NCBI RefSeq assembly: GCF_000243115.2
Contig: NZ_CP007035.1
Location: 3,844,001 to 3,908,000, forward strand
Direction: 5' to 3'
Source: Niabella soli DSM 19437
GTDB taxonomy: Bacteria > Bacteroidota > Bacteroidia > Chitinophagales > Chitinophagaceae
Length of the DNA: 64,000 nt
Below the pieces are notes generated by a model. The model ran no database searches and had not been told where the DNA came from. It saw nothing but the letters and a program-made list of their open reading frames with translations. Of this stretch, positions 51,515 through 59,259 are shown piece after piece (the first letter of the stretch is position 1; each line of letters begins with the position of its first letter). A program made the translations under genes and the position numbers.

Positions 51515-52738
51515 TTGCAATTCTTATTCGCCTGGCGTTATTTCAGAGCAAAAAAATCCACTAATGTAATTAATGTCATTGCATGGATTTGCATCGTGGC
51601 TATTATGATAGGCACGGCTGCGCTGATTTTGGTGCTGAGCGTTTTTAATGGATTTGAAGGCCTGGTCAAATCACTTTACTCTTCTTTTTATTCCGATATA
51701 AAAGTAACACCGGCTACCGGAAAGGTCTTAACGCTCAATAACGAACAATTGCAGCAATTGAGAGGAGTTCCCGGGGTAAAGAGTTTTTCATTAGTGGTGG
51801 AGGAGAAAGCGCTCATTCGCAACGGCGATAATCAGGCCCTGGTGACCCTGAAAGGTGCCGATAGCCGGTTTACCTCTGTAAATGATATTGCCGGCCATAT
51901 AATAAGTGGTCGGTTTGATTTAGGAACAACGGACCGGCCGCTGCTAGTAGTTGGTACGGGAGTGGAAAGCGCTCTGGCGGTGCGAAGGACCCCGGAAGCA
52001 GCGCCGATGACGATCTACATTCCCCGGCGTGGTGAAACCGAGGCGCTTGATGAAGCATCAAATATCAGCAGCGATACGATCCGCAGTTCAGGAGTGTTTT
52101 TTATTCAGCAGGATTTTGACACTAAATATGCCCTTACCAATATTGATTTTTTAAAGAACGCAGCAGGTCTGCAGGCAAATGAATATTCAGGGATTGAGAT
52201 TGCCGTCACCAACCCATCTTACACCCCAACGGTACAGCGATCGTTGCAACAATTATTTGGACGGGGGTATAGCGTTCAGAACCGGTACCAGCAGAATCAA
52301 AGTTTGTATTCTATTATGAACCTGGAGCGCTGGGTGTTCTACGCCATTTTAAGTTTAATATTAGTTGTGGCGGCCTTCAATATGGTAGGTGCTTTAACCA
52401 TGCTGGTACTGGAAAAGCAAAAAGATATCAGCGTCTTGAACGCATTGGGAGCGGATCGCAATTTTGTTCTTAAAATATTTCTAAATGAGGGATTTCTTTT
52501 GGCGCTTATTGGTGGGGGTATCGGGATGGTGTTTGCGCTGATCATGGTGGTATTGCAACAACAGTTTCACCTCATTCCATTGCAGGGAGGCTCTTTCCTG
52601 ATTGATTATTTCCCCGTGGAATTAAAGATCCGCGACTTCCTGTTGGTAGCGCTTACGGTGTTTATTATTGCATTTATTGCCTCCTGGATGCCAGCCCGGA
52701 AGGCTTCGCGCAGGGAGTTTTCGCTAAAAAGCGAATAA
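51515..52738 (+). CDS. LolC/E-type FtsX permease, TTG start
   Basis: A 407-residue FtsX-like permease of the lipoprotein-releasing LolC/E group: FAWRYFRAKKSTNVINVIAW at the very N terminus, helix IVAIMIGTAALILVLSVFNGF, a large periplasmic MacB-PCD domain (about 50-260), then three helices around KDISVLNALGADRNFVLKIF. With an ATPase such as LolD it would extract lipoproteins from the inner membrane. No ATG lies in the right place; TTG at 51515 gives exactly the family start. The ATPase is not adjacent. Confidence 0.88.
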   Translation: MQFLFAWRYFRAKKSTNVINVIAWICIVAIMIGTAALILVLSVFNGFEGLVKSLYSSFYSDIKVTPATGKVLTLNNEQLQQLRGVPGVKSFSLVVEEKALIRNGDNQALVTLKGADSRFTSVNDIAGHIISGRFDLGTTDRPLLVVGTGVESALAVRRTPEAAPMTIYIPRRGETEALDEASNISSDTIRSSGVFFIQQDFDTKYALTNIDFLKNAAGLQANEYSGIEIAVTNPSYTPTVQRSLQQLFGRGYSVQNRYQQNQSLYSIMNLERWVFYAILSLILVVAAFNMVGALTMLVLEKQKDISVLNALGADRNFVLKIFLNEGFLLALIGGGIGMVFALIMVVLQQQFHLIPLQGGSFLIDYFPVELKIRDFLLVALTVFIIAFIASWMPARKASRREFSLKSE

Positions 52739-52769
52739 ACCTATGAGGTTTCTAAAACCTCATAGGTTT
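52737..52769. terminator. Bidirectional terminator hairpin
   Basis: Perfect 15-bp arms AAACCTATGAGGTTT (52737-52751) and AAACCTCATAGGTTT (52755-52769) around CTA, between convergent genes; the left arm overlaps the stop codon of the LolC/E gene. T-rich flanks on the plus strand and A-rich on the other side fit termination in both directions. Confidence 0.7.
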
Positions 52770-52777
52770 ACTTATTC

Positions 52778-53614
52778 TTAATAATCACCCAAGGTTTCGG
52801 GTAATTCCGTCAATGCTTTTGCTAATTGTTCATCATTAGGAGCAATGCCATGCCAGCCGTGGTCATTTTCCATAAAGTCAACGCCTTTGCCCATAATGGT
52901 ATGCATCATAATCGCAATAGGCTTACCTTTCCCTGTCAGTGATTTGGCTTTTTCAATGGTTGCTATTACCTCATCCATATCATTGCCGTTCATTTCCAGC
53001 ACTTCCCAGCCAAAAGCCCTGAATTTATCGTCCAGGTTGCCCATATTTAACACCTTGTCTGTAGGACCGTCGATCTGCTGGCCGTTCCAGTCAACCGTGG
53101 AAATAAGATTATCTACCTTATGGGCAGCGGCAAACATAATAGCTTCCCAGTTCTGTCCTTCATTCAATTCGCCATCTCCGTGCAGGGAGTACACTAGGTA
53201 GGGGTCTTTATTTAATTTTTTGCTTAGTGCCGCACCAATCGCCACGCTCATGCCCTGTCCCAGGGAACCACTGGCTACGCGCACGCCGGGAAGGTGCTCG
53301 TGCGTAGTAGGGTGCCCCTGCAGGCGGCTGTTGATCTTCCTGAATGTTGAAAGTTCTTTAATATCAAAATACCCAACGCGGGCTAAAACCGAATAGAATA
53401 CCGGGGAAATATGTCCGTTTGACAAGAAGAAAAGATCCTCATTTATTCCATCCATGCTAAAGGGAGATGGAGTAATCCTCATTTCTTTAAAGTACAGGGC
53501 CGTCAAAAAATCGGCACAACCTAAAGATCCTCCGGGGTGACCGCTGTTGGCTCCATGAACCATTCTGACAATATCTCTTCTTACCTGGGAGGCTATTTCC
53601 TGTAACGTGGCCAT
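52778..53614 (-). CDS. Transketolase, N-terminal (TPP-binding) subunit
   Basis: About 278 residues from the Met at 53614 (MATLQEIASQVRRDIVRMV). It carries only the N-terminal half of transketolase: GANSGHPGGSLGCADFLTAL, FFLSNGHISPVFYS, GSLGQGMSVAIGAA, and the TPP motif GDGELNEGQNWEAI with the Asn of VDWNGQQIDG. Split transketolases need a C-terminal partner, which is usually the next gene; here the next gene downstream is convergent and unrelated, so the partner must be elsewhere. Confidence 0.92.
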   Translation of the reverse strand: MATLQEIASQVRRDIVRMVHGANSGHPGGSLGCADFLTALYFKEMRITPSPFSMDGINEDLFFLSNGHISPVFYSVLARVGYFDIKELSTFRKINSRLQGHPTTHEHLPGVRVASGSLGQGMSVAIGAALSKKLNKDPYLVYSLHGDGELNEGQNWEAIMFAAAHKVDNLISTVDWNGQQIDGPTDKVLNMGNLDDKFRAFGWEVLEMNGNDMDEVIATIEKAKSLTGKGKPIAIMMHTIMGKGVDFMENDHGWHGIAPNDEQLAKALTELPETLGDY

Positions 53615-53729
53615 AAATTGAATAAATTTAGAGAACAAAAGTGCGGTTTTTTTTTGAAAAACCTGCCTGGCATTACTGATTTCTGCAATAAAGATTTTTT
53701 TGCTGATTTTAGATTCTGGTTTGAAAAAA

Positions 53730-53759
53730 TTGCTATCTTGTATAGAAATCTTACTTTTG
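53730..53759 (+). promoter_or_regulatory. Promoter of the MraY/WecA-like gene
   Basis: TTG at 53730-53732 and TACTTTTG at 53752-53759 have the 19-base spacing of Bacteroidota -33/-7 promoters (TTTG - TAnnTTTG). It lies 20 bases before the ATG at 53780 and helps fix that start. Confidence 0.55.
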
Positions 53760-53779
53760 CCTTCTATAAACCTGATCGA

Positions 53780-54937
53780 ATGCTGGAAATTCTGTTAACA
53801 GCTATAGTAGCCTTTATAGTTGCGTTTCTCGCGATCCCCGTTGTTATCCTCATCGCTGACAAGAAAAAACTATTTGATATGCCCGATGAACGCAAGTTGC
53901 ATACGCATGCGATTGCCTCTCTGGGAGGGGTAGGCGTTTTTCTGGGATTTTTATTTGCCGGCCTGCTTTGTATCAATCTATCCCAAAGCCCCGAGATCCG
54001 GTATTTTTACGCAGCGGCGGTTATTACCTTTTTTATCGGGCTAAAGGATGACATCATTGCACTGTCGGCAACAAAGAAATTCCTGGCCCAGATTCTTGCT
54101 GCAGCCATTATCGTGCATTTGGGCGGAATAGAGATCCAAAGCCTTCATGGTTTTGCCGGAGTGGAGCAGGTCCCTTCGACTATTGGTGTTCCCCTAACCT
54201 ATTTTGTGATCATTCTTGTGATCAATGCTTATAACCTTATTGATGGCATTGATGGGCTTTCAGGAAGCCTGGGGTTGATGGCATCCCTGCTTTTCGGAAC
54301 CTATTTTTACTTAGCCAATATGTACCCTTATGCAGCTTTTTCTTTTTCTCTTTCGGCTGCGCTGATCAGCTTTTTGATCTTTAACTATCATCCCGCAAAG
54401 ATTTTCATGGGAGATTCGGGTTCATTACTGGTCGGAATGATAGTGGCTGTTTTGGTATTGAAATTTATTAATGTGGCCAGCCAGCCGGATGCGCTGTTGC
54501 CCATTCCCTCGGCTGTAGCCGTGGGTATTTCCATATTAATTGTTCCATTGGTGGATACTATAAGGGTGTTTAGTAACCGTATCATTAGGGGACGTTCCCC
54601 TTTTTCTCCAGATAGGAACCATGTACATCACCTGCTATTGGACCGCGGGCTTACGCATTCGCGGGTAACGCTTATATGTGTTAGTGCAAATATTGTGCTG
54701 CTGCTGGCTACTTATTTTACAAGAGCATTAGGGAATACCGTTCTTATTTTAACCATGTTTGGAACCTCCTTTACAGCATTGGCTGTTCTTTACTATACGC
54801 TGCCAAAACGGAAACTGGTTATACACCGCAGGTATATTGTGAACCAGGCGCGGGAATTGGAGCGGCAGTCGCAGTCTACACATTCCAGGGTGATAAGTAT
54901 TCAGACCAAGGAATCCGTTCAGGAGCAGGTGCATTAA
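53780..54937 (+). CDS. WecA/MraY-family undecaprenyl-phosphate sugar-phosphate transferase
   Basis: About 385 residues from the Met at 53780 (MLEILLTAIVAFIVA); the 54 codons before it cross the promoter and the overlapping transketolase region. Eleven or so membrane helices. Family hallmarks: DMPDERKLHTHAIASLGGVGVFLGF, FFIGLKDDIIALS, NAYNLIDGIDGLSGSLG, FNYHPAKIFMGDSGSLLVG and SPFSPDRNHVHHLLLD. It transfers GlcNAc-1-phosphate or a related sugar to undecaprenyl phosphate for surface polysaccharide or O-antigen; the donor is not certain. Confidence 0.9.
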   Translation: MLEILLTAIVAFIVAFLAIPVVILIADKKKLFDMPDERKLHTHAIASLGGVGVFLGFLFAGLLCINLSQSPEIRYFYAAAVITFFIGLKDDIIALSATKKFLAQILAAAIIVHLGGIEIQSLHGFAGVEQVPSTIGVPLTYFVIILVINAYNLIDGIDGLSGSLGLMASLLFGTYFYLANMYPYAAFSFSLSAALISFLIFNYHPAKIFMGDSGSLLVGMIVAVLVLKFINVASQPDALLPIPSAVAVGISILIVPLVDTIRVFSNRIIRGRSPFSPDRNHVHHLLLDRGLTHSRVTLICVSANIVLLLATYFTRALGNTVLILTMFGTSFTALAVLYYTLPKRKLVIHRRYIVNQARELERQSQSTHSRVISIQTKESVQEQVH

Positions 54938-54991
54938 AATCCTATTCTCTCCTGTCATTATTTGTTTATCCGTTGTTTCGTTTGCATTTAT

Positions 54992-54999
54992 TAGATTTG
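54992..54999 (+). promoter_or_regulatory. -7 element before frr
   Basis: TAGATTTG matches TAnnTTTG, with TTG at 54973-54975 upstream at 16 bases. It ends 22 bases before the ATG at 55022, or 10 before an upstream ATG at 55010. Confidence 0.45.
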
Positions 55000-55021
55000 C
55001 AACCTTTAAATGATTGATTTT

Positions 55022-55585
55022 ATGCAGGAACAAGTTAGTAAGTTAATTGGAGCTACGGAAGAGGGTATGAAAAAAGCACTTACCCATTTAGAATCGGAAT
55101 TAGGTAAAATTCGTGCCGGTAAAGCCACCCCCCAAATATTAGACGGAATTTCAGTTGATTATTACGGTTCCCCCATGCCTGTAAACCAGGTTGGTAACAT
55201 TACGGTTCTGGACGCCAGAACGATCAATATTCAGCCCTGGGAAAAAAACATGCTGCAACCTATAGAAAGAGCGATCATAGCGGCAAACATCGGGATCAAC
55301 CCGCAGAACGACGGCGTTAATATCCGTTTATTCCTGCCCCCGCTTACCGAGGAAAGAAGGAGGGAATTGGTAAAAAGAACCCAGGGGGAAGGCGAAAATT
55401 CAAAAATTGTGATCAGGGGCGCCCGCAGGGACGTGATAGAAGGCATTAAAAAATTACAAAAAGAAGGGCTGAGTGAAGACGGCGCCAAAGATGCGGAAAC
55501 GATAGCCCAGCAGCTTACAGACAAATATATTGCCATTGTTGATAAGCACCTGGCAGCAAAAGAAAAGGAAATAATGGCCATTTAG
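55022..55585 (+). CDS. frr: Ribosome recycling factor
   Basis: About 187 residues from the Met at 55022 (MQEQVSKLIG); a Met four codons earlier at 55010 is the alternative. Hallmarks: ESELGKIRAGKATPQILDGI, VDYYGSPMPVNQVGNITVLD, IQPWEKNMLQPIERAI, NDGVNIRLFLPPLTEERRRE and KIVIRGARRDVIEGIKKLQK. It splits post-termination ribosomes with EF-G. Full length. Confidence 0.95.
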   Translation: MQEQVSKLIGATEEGMKKALTHLESELGKIRAGKATPQILDGISVDYYGSPMPVNQVGNITVLDARTINIQPWEKNMLQPIERAIIAANIGINPQNDGVNIRLFLPPLTEERRRELVKRTQGEGENSKIVIRGARRDVIEGIKKLQKEGLSEDGAKDAETIAQQLTDKYIAIVDKHLAAKEKEIMAI

Positions 55586-55674
55586 ATGTGGCTTATTTGT
55601 TTACTTTTAGCAGGAAAACGGTTGAATTAAATCTGTACCCGAATCATATTTATAAAACTTAAAAAATCTACCAC

Positions 55675-56097
55675 ATGGGAATGCTAAAAGAATTTAAAGA
55701 ATTTGCAATAAAAGGCAATGCTGTCGACCTGGCTGTCGGTGTGATCATCGGCGGAGCCTTTGGCAAAATTGTTACCAGTATTATTGATGACCTGATTATG
55801 CCTGTTGTGGGCGCCATCATCGGCAAACCGGACTTCAGCAGTTTGTACGTTGTTCTGAAAGGTAATGTACCTGCCGGTACCAAGCTGGAAGAAGCCCGGA
55901 AGATTGCAGACACTTCTATTTTTGCTTATGGTAACTTCATCACCATTGCGATCAACTTCCTGTTGCTGGCGCTGGTAATTTTCTGGATGGTAAAAGCGAT
56001 GAATAAAATGAAGAAAGATGCGCCGCCACCACCGCCTGCCGAGCCTTCTTCAACAGACAAACTTTTGATCGAAATAAGGGACGCGCTGAAAAAATAA
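55675..56097 (+). CDS. mscL: Large-conductance mechanosensitive channel
   Basis: A 140-residue inner-membrane channel: [20 protein letters not shown] and [18 protein letters not shown] form the first helix and gate, the periplasmic loop follows, and [23 protein letters not shown] is the second helix. The proline-rich PPPPP linker and [11 protein letters not shown] cytoplasmic bundle are typical. Opens under osmotic downshock. A terminator follows. Confidence 0.95.
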   Translation: MGMLKEFKEFAIKGNAVDLAVGVIIGGAFGKIVTSIIDDLIMPVVGAIIGKPDFSSLYVVLKGNVPAGTKLEEARKIADTSIFAYGNFITIAINFLLLALVIFWMVKAMNKMKKDAPPPPPAEPSSTDKLLIEIRDALKK

Positions 56098-56121
56098 TAA
56101 AAATCTGCCCAAATTATTCAC

Positions 56122-56150
56122 AAAGCGCCTCATTTCAGTGAGGCGCTTTT
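56122..56150 (+). terminator. Rho-independent terminator after mscL
   Basis: AAAGCGCCTCA (56122-56132) and TGAGGCGCTTT (56139-56149) form a stem with a 6-base loop, followed by TTTT. It lies 24 bases after the mscL stop. Confidence 0.85.
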
Positions 56151-56171
56151 TAGTGTCCACACCATATTTGT

Positions 56172-56179
56172 TACATTTG
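56172..56179 (+). promoter_or_regulatory. -7 element before scpA
   Basis: TACATTTG matches TAnnTTTG, 24 bases before the ATG at 56204, just after the mscL terminator. Confidence 0.5.
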
Positions 56180-56203
56180 TAGCACGGGAGAATAAGAATT
56201 GAA

Positions 56204-56992
56204 ATGAGCACTACCTACCAGATAAAGCTTTCGCAGTTTGAAGGTCCGTTTGACCTGTTGCTGTTTTTTATTGAACGGGATGAATTGGATATCTATAATA
56301 TCCCGATCACGCAAATCACCAATGACTTCCTGAGTTATATTAAAGAGCAGGAATTCCTGAATATTGAGCTTTCCAGCGAATTTATCCTTTTTGTTTCCAC
56401 GCTGATGCGGATCAAAGCAAAAATGCTGATCCCCCGCAAAGAAGTGGATGCACTGGGAAATGAAATTGACCCCAGGGAAGAGTTGGTAAATAAGATACTC
56501 GAATACAAACGTTTTAAAGAAGCTTCGGCGGAAATGGCAGAAATGGAGGCGATGCGGATGCTGATGGTGAAACGGGGGAATATCCAGAAAGAGTTGTCGG
56601 AAATAGGCGAAGAGGCCGGGGAAGGAACCGAAATTCACGCCATCACGATGTTCAAACTGATGAAGGCGTTTGAAAAAGCCATGCAGCGCTATTCGGACCG
56701 GGTGAACAAGCCGGTGCATACTGTTGTGCGGTATCACTATTCCATGGAAAATAGCCGTGAGCAGGTGATGGAAGAAGCCGGCCGGTCAAAAACGCTTTCT
56801 TTTGAAAAGCTTTTTGACGTTGCCGAAACAAAAGTGCACGCCATCTTTTTGTTTCTTTCTGTTTTAGAACTGGTGCAGCAGAGTTTTTTGCGAATTATGA
56901 TCGGGGAGGGGAAAAATAATTTTATCCTGGAATATATTGAGCCCGAAGACAGGGAGGAGTCGATGACGGCAATTGAACCTACATTTTCATAA
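56204..56992 (+). CDS. scpA: Segregation and condensation protein A
   Basis: A 262-residue kleisin: IKLSQFEGPFDLLLFFIERD, ELDIYNIPITQITNDFLSYI, EFILFVSTLMRIKAKMLIP and a C-terminal winged-helix part with KVHAIFLFLSVLELVQQSF. It links SMC heads with ScpB in chromosome condensation. scpB is not adjacent. Full length; the next gene is an OsmC-family protein. Confidence 0.92.
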   Translation: MSTTYQIKLSQFEGPFDLLLFFIERDELDIYNIPITQITNDFLSYIKEQEFLNIELSSEFILFVSTLMRIKAKMLIPRKEVDALGNEIDPREELVNKILEYKRFKEASAEMAEMEAMRMLMVKRGNIQKELSEIGEEAGEGTEIHAITMFKLMKAFEKAMQRYSDRVNKPVHTVVRYHYSMENSREQVMEEAGRSKTLSFEKLFDVAETKVHAIFLFLSVLELVQQSFLRIMIGEGKNNFILEYIEPEDREESMTAIEPTFS

Positions 56993-57010
56993 TTATAAAA
57001 AAATAAATTT

Positions 57011-57427
57011 ATGAAGCGTTTTGCAACAGCGAACTGGCAGGGGACCGGAAAAGAGGGGGGTGGTAAAACCTCCACACAGTCCGGCGTTCTTACGGATATT
57101 AATTATTCATACAAGACAAGATTTGAAGACGGCAACCCCGGTACAAACCCGGAAGAGTTAGTGGCGGCGGCACATGCCGGATGCTTCACTATGAAATTGA
57201 GCTTTGTGTTGAACGAAGCCGGGTTCACTGCAACAAATATCAATACCAAATGCACGATCACACTGGAGAACGGCGCGATCACTGAAAGCCATTTGGAGGT
57301 GAACGCCACCATCCCCGGGATCAGCAATGAGCAATTTGAAACCGCGGTAAAGGATGCCGAAGCCAATTGTCCGATCAGCAAATTGCTCAACACAAAAATT
57401 TCAACAGACGCGCAATTGACGGCTTAG
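57011..57427 (+). CDS. OsmC-family peroxiredoxin
   Basis: A 138-residue OsmC/Ohr protein. The redox cysteines lie in AAAHAGCFTMKLSF (near residue 58) and EANCPISKLL (near 121), and PGTNPEELVAAAHAG is the family signature, closer to OsmC than to Ohr. It reduces organic hydroperoxides in the cytosol. It follows scpA by 18 bases and could be co-transcribed with it. Confidence 0.9.
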   Translation: MKRFATANWQGTGKEGGGKTSTQSGVLTDINYSYKTRFEDGNPGTNPEELVAAAHAGCFTMKLSFVLNEAGFTATNINTKCTITLENGAITESHLEVNATIPGISNEQFETAVKDAEANCPISKLLNTKISTDAQLTA

Positions 57428-57453
57428 AACAGGCGTACTCTTCTGATGATTTC

Positions 57454-58515
57454 TCAGGCAGGCACTAATTGGGGTTTGCCAATCGCCCAATCCACCTCTC
57501 CAGGTTTTAATGCGGCTACATAAGCAGCGGCAGTTGTTTGCCCTGTTACCAGCATTTGCCTCATCGCGTCAGGATCAAATTCCAACCCGCCGGGCCCACC
57601 GCCCAACGGTTGATCGGGTTGTATAATATGCCATTTTATTGCCGCCCGGTTGATCAGGTTTGCATAAGCAGGATTCTGGTTGCTAAAATACTGGTCGATG
57701 GTATGTGCAGGTACACCCGCCCTAAGCATATTTTGCCGCGTGTCATTTATATAGTTGATGAAATTTATGAGCTGTCTGGGTCCGTACAAATCGTTGGCGC
57801 TGACATCTGTAATGAAAATATCAATCGTTTGCATCAAAATAGGAACAAGATCGCTGAACTGGTTAGTAGCAGGCGCCTCATTTTTAGCAGCCAATAAAAT
57901 AGTAAATAATTCGGTAGCCCCGGTGTCCAGCGCAATGCCGACCCCGGCGTATTCGCGTACGCCACCGTCAACAAACTGGTAACCGGGATTAACCGCGAGG
58001 TTTTCGTTTACATGGATGGGCGGCATAAATACCGGTTGACTTGCAGAGGCCATGATGGCCTTCCGGAAGTGATCGGCATTCTGAATTTTTTGCACGGTAT
58101 AATAGCTGCCTGGTGCGGGATCGGGATCGGTGGTGAACACTACCAGCTCCCCCGATTGCAAACAGGTGGAGGTCAGATAAATTTTTTTTCCGGCCTTTAT
58201 AAGCGCAGCATAAAAATCATCCGTAAAGATCTGTTTTACATTTGCTCCCAAACCGTTTGCGGTAAAAAGCGAGGACTGCTTCACCCGGGCGCCGATATCG
58301 TAATGTTCGATCAGGTCGTCCGTATTAAAAGTGGTATATAAACGCTCCAGCACATCCAGTTGCTGCATAGCGGCAAGTGGCGCAATCAGGGAACCGGTAC
58401 TGGTGCCTACAACGGTATCAAAATTTAATTGATAGGTGGTTATAAGGTCTTTTATAACTCCCACGGCAAAAGCGCCCTTGGAACCGCCGCCGCTGATGAT
58501 TAATGCCTTGTTCAT
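57454..58515 (-). CDS. Patatin-like phospholipase
   Basis: A 353-residue soluble patatin: oxyanion loop SGGGSKGAFAVGV, nucleophile VVGTSTGSLIAPLAAM (Ser near 40), and dyad Asp in FVDGGVREYAGVG. It cleaves acyl ester bonds of lipids. No signal peptide. Unlike the patatin at 42114 it has no membrane insertion. It ends 26 bases from osmC and is followed by an exported protein gene on the same strand upstream (58519). Confidence 0.9.
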   Translation of the reverse strand: MNKALIISGGGSKGAFAVGVIKDLITTYQLNFDTVVGTSTGSLIAPLAAMQQLDVLERLYTTFNTDDLIEHYDIGARVKQSSLFTANGLGANVKQIFTDDFYAALIKAGKKIYLTSTCLQSGELVVFTTDPDPAPGSYYTVQKIQNADHFRKAIMASASQPVFMPPIHVNENLAVNPGYQFVDGGVREYAGVGIALDTGATELFTILLAAKNEAPATNQFSDLVPILMQTIDIFITDVSANDLYGPRQLINFINYINDTRQNMLRAGVPAHTIDQYFSNQNPAYANLINRAAIKWHIIQPDQPLGGGPGGLEFDPDAMRQMLVTGQTTAAAYVAALKPGEVDWAIGKPQLVPA

Positions 58516-58518
58516 AGT

Positions 58519-59052
58519 TTAATTGAATTCGTTTACGATTTTTTTTCTGAAATTGAGCTGATACCCGATGAAAGACCGGAACCACCAGTTATTCAAATGA
58601 TAATCTCTTTGCACGGTGGCGCCTACCTGGATCTTTTGCAGCAATTCAATACCGATACCGCCGCCGGCCATTTGCTGATGGTTGGTGCCCCAATTGGCCT
58701 CGGCAATAAGATGAATATTAGCCAGGCTTCCGTAATTTTTCGTTTTGATGTCGGTAAGTTTCAGGGTTGCCATCGGGCCAAACAAACCTGATAAATGTTT
58801 GTCGTTGTATATCAGACCCGCATTGGCGCCCAGGCGTAGTACATCCGGCACAATGGTTATCTGTGGATTTGCCGTAAGACCGCCTGTATACAGGTCGGGC
58901 GTGTAAGATTTTAAACCCGAGGTGAACCCATTGTCCAGTTTTATAAGAAGAATCCCTCCTTTGGTAAACTCTGTTACCTGTTTGTGCTGTGCATTTGTGC
59001 AGAGAGTTATTATAGTTAAAAGGGCAAGGAGGACCGTTGTTTTAAAAGGCAT
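58519..59052 (-). CDS. Exported, probably outer-membrane beta-barrel protein
   Basis: A 177-residue protein with signal peptide MPFKTTVLLALLTIITLCTNAQ. The rest alternates strands typical of small outer-membrane barrels (LYTGGLTANPQITIVPDVL, LGANAGLIYNDKHLSG, FGPMATLKLTDI, ANIHLIAEANWG, and a final FIGYQLNFRKKI). No named family. Only 3 bases separate its end from the patatin start downstream, so the two are probably co-transcribed. Confidence 0.7.
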   Translation of the reverse strand: MPFKTTVLLALLTIITLCTNAQHKQVTEFTKGGILLIKLDNGFTSGLKSYTPDLYTGGLTANPQITIVPDVLRLGANAGLIYNDKHLSGLFGPMATLKLTDIKTKNYGSLANIHLIAEANWGTNHQQMAGGGIGIELLQKIQVGATVQRDYHLNNWWFRSFIGYQLNFRKKIVNEFN

Positions 59053-59259
59053 TACCGATGTTTTGATAAAGTTAAGGCATCGCGGCAGCAGTTCCCATAC
59101 CTATTTTGAGGGAGGGGTTAGTGGTGACCAGGGAGTAAGCTTCGCCAGAAAAGATTCCCGTAAAATGCACCGTATTGCGCGGATTCAACGCCGGTATTTC
59201 TGCGTCAACCGGCAATAGCTGCGGGAGCATTTACTGTGTTATGTATGTTTGGGATGAGA

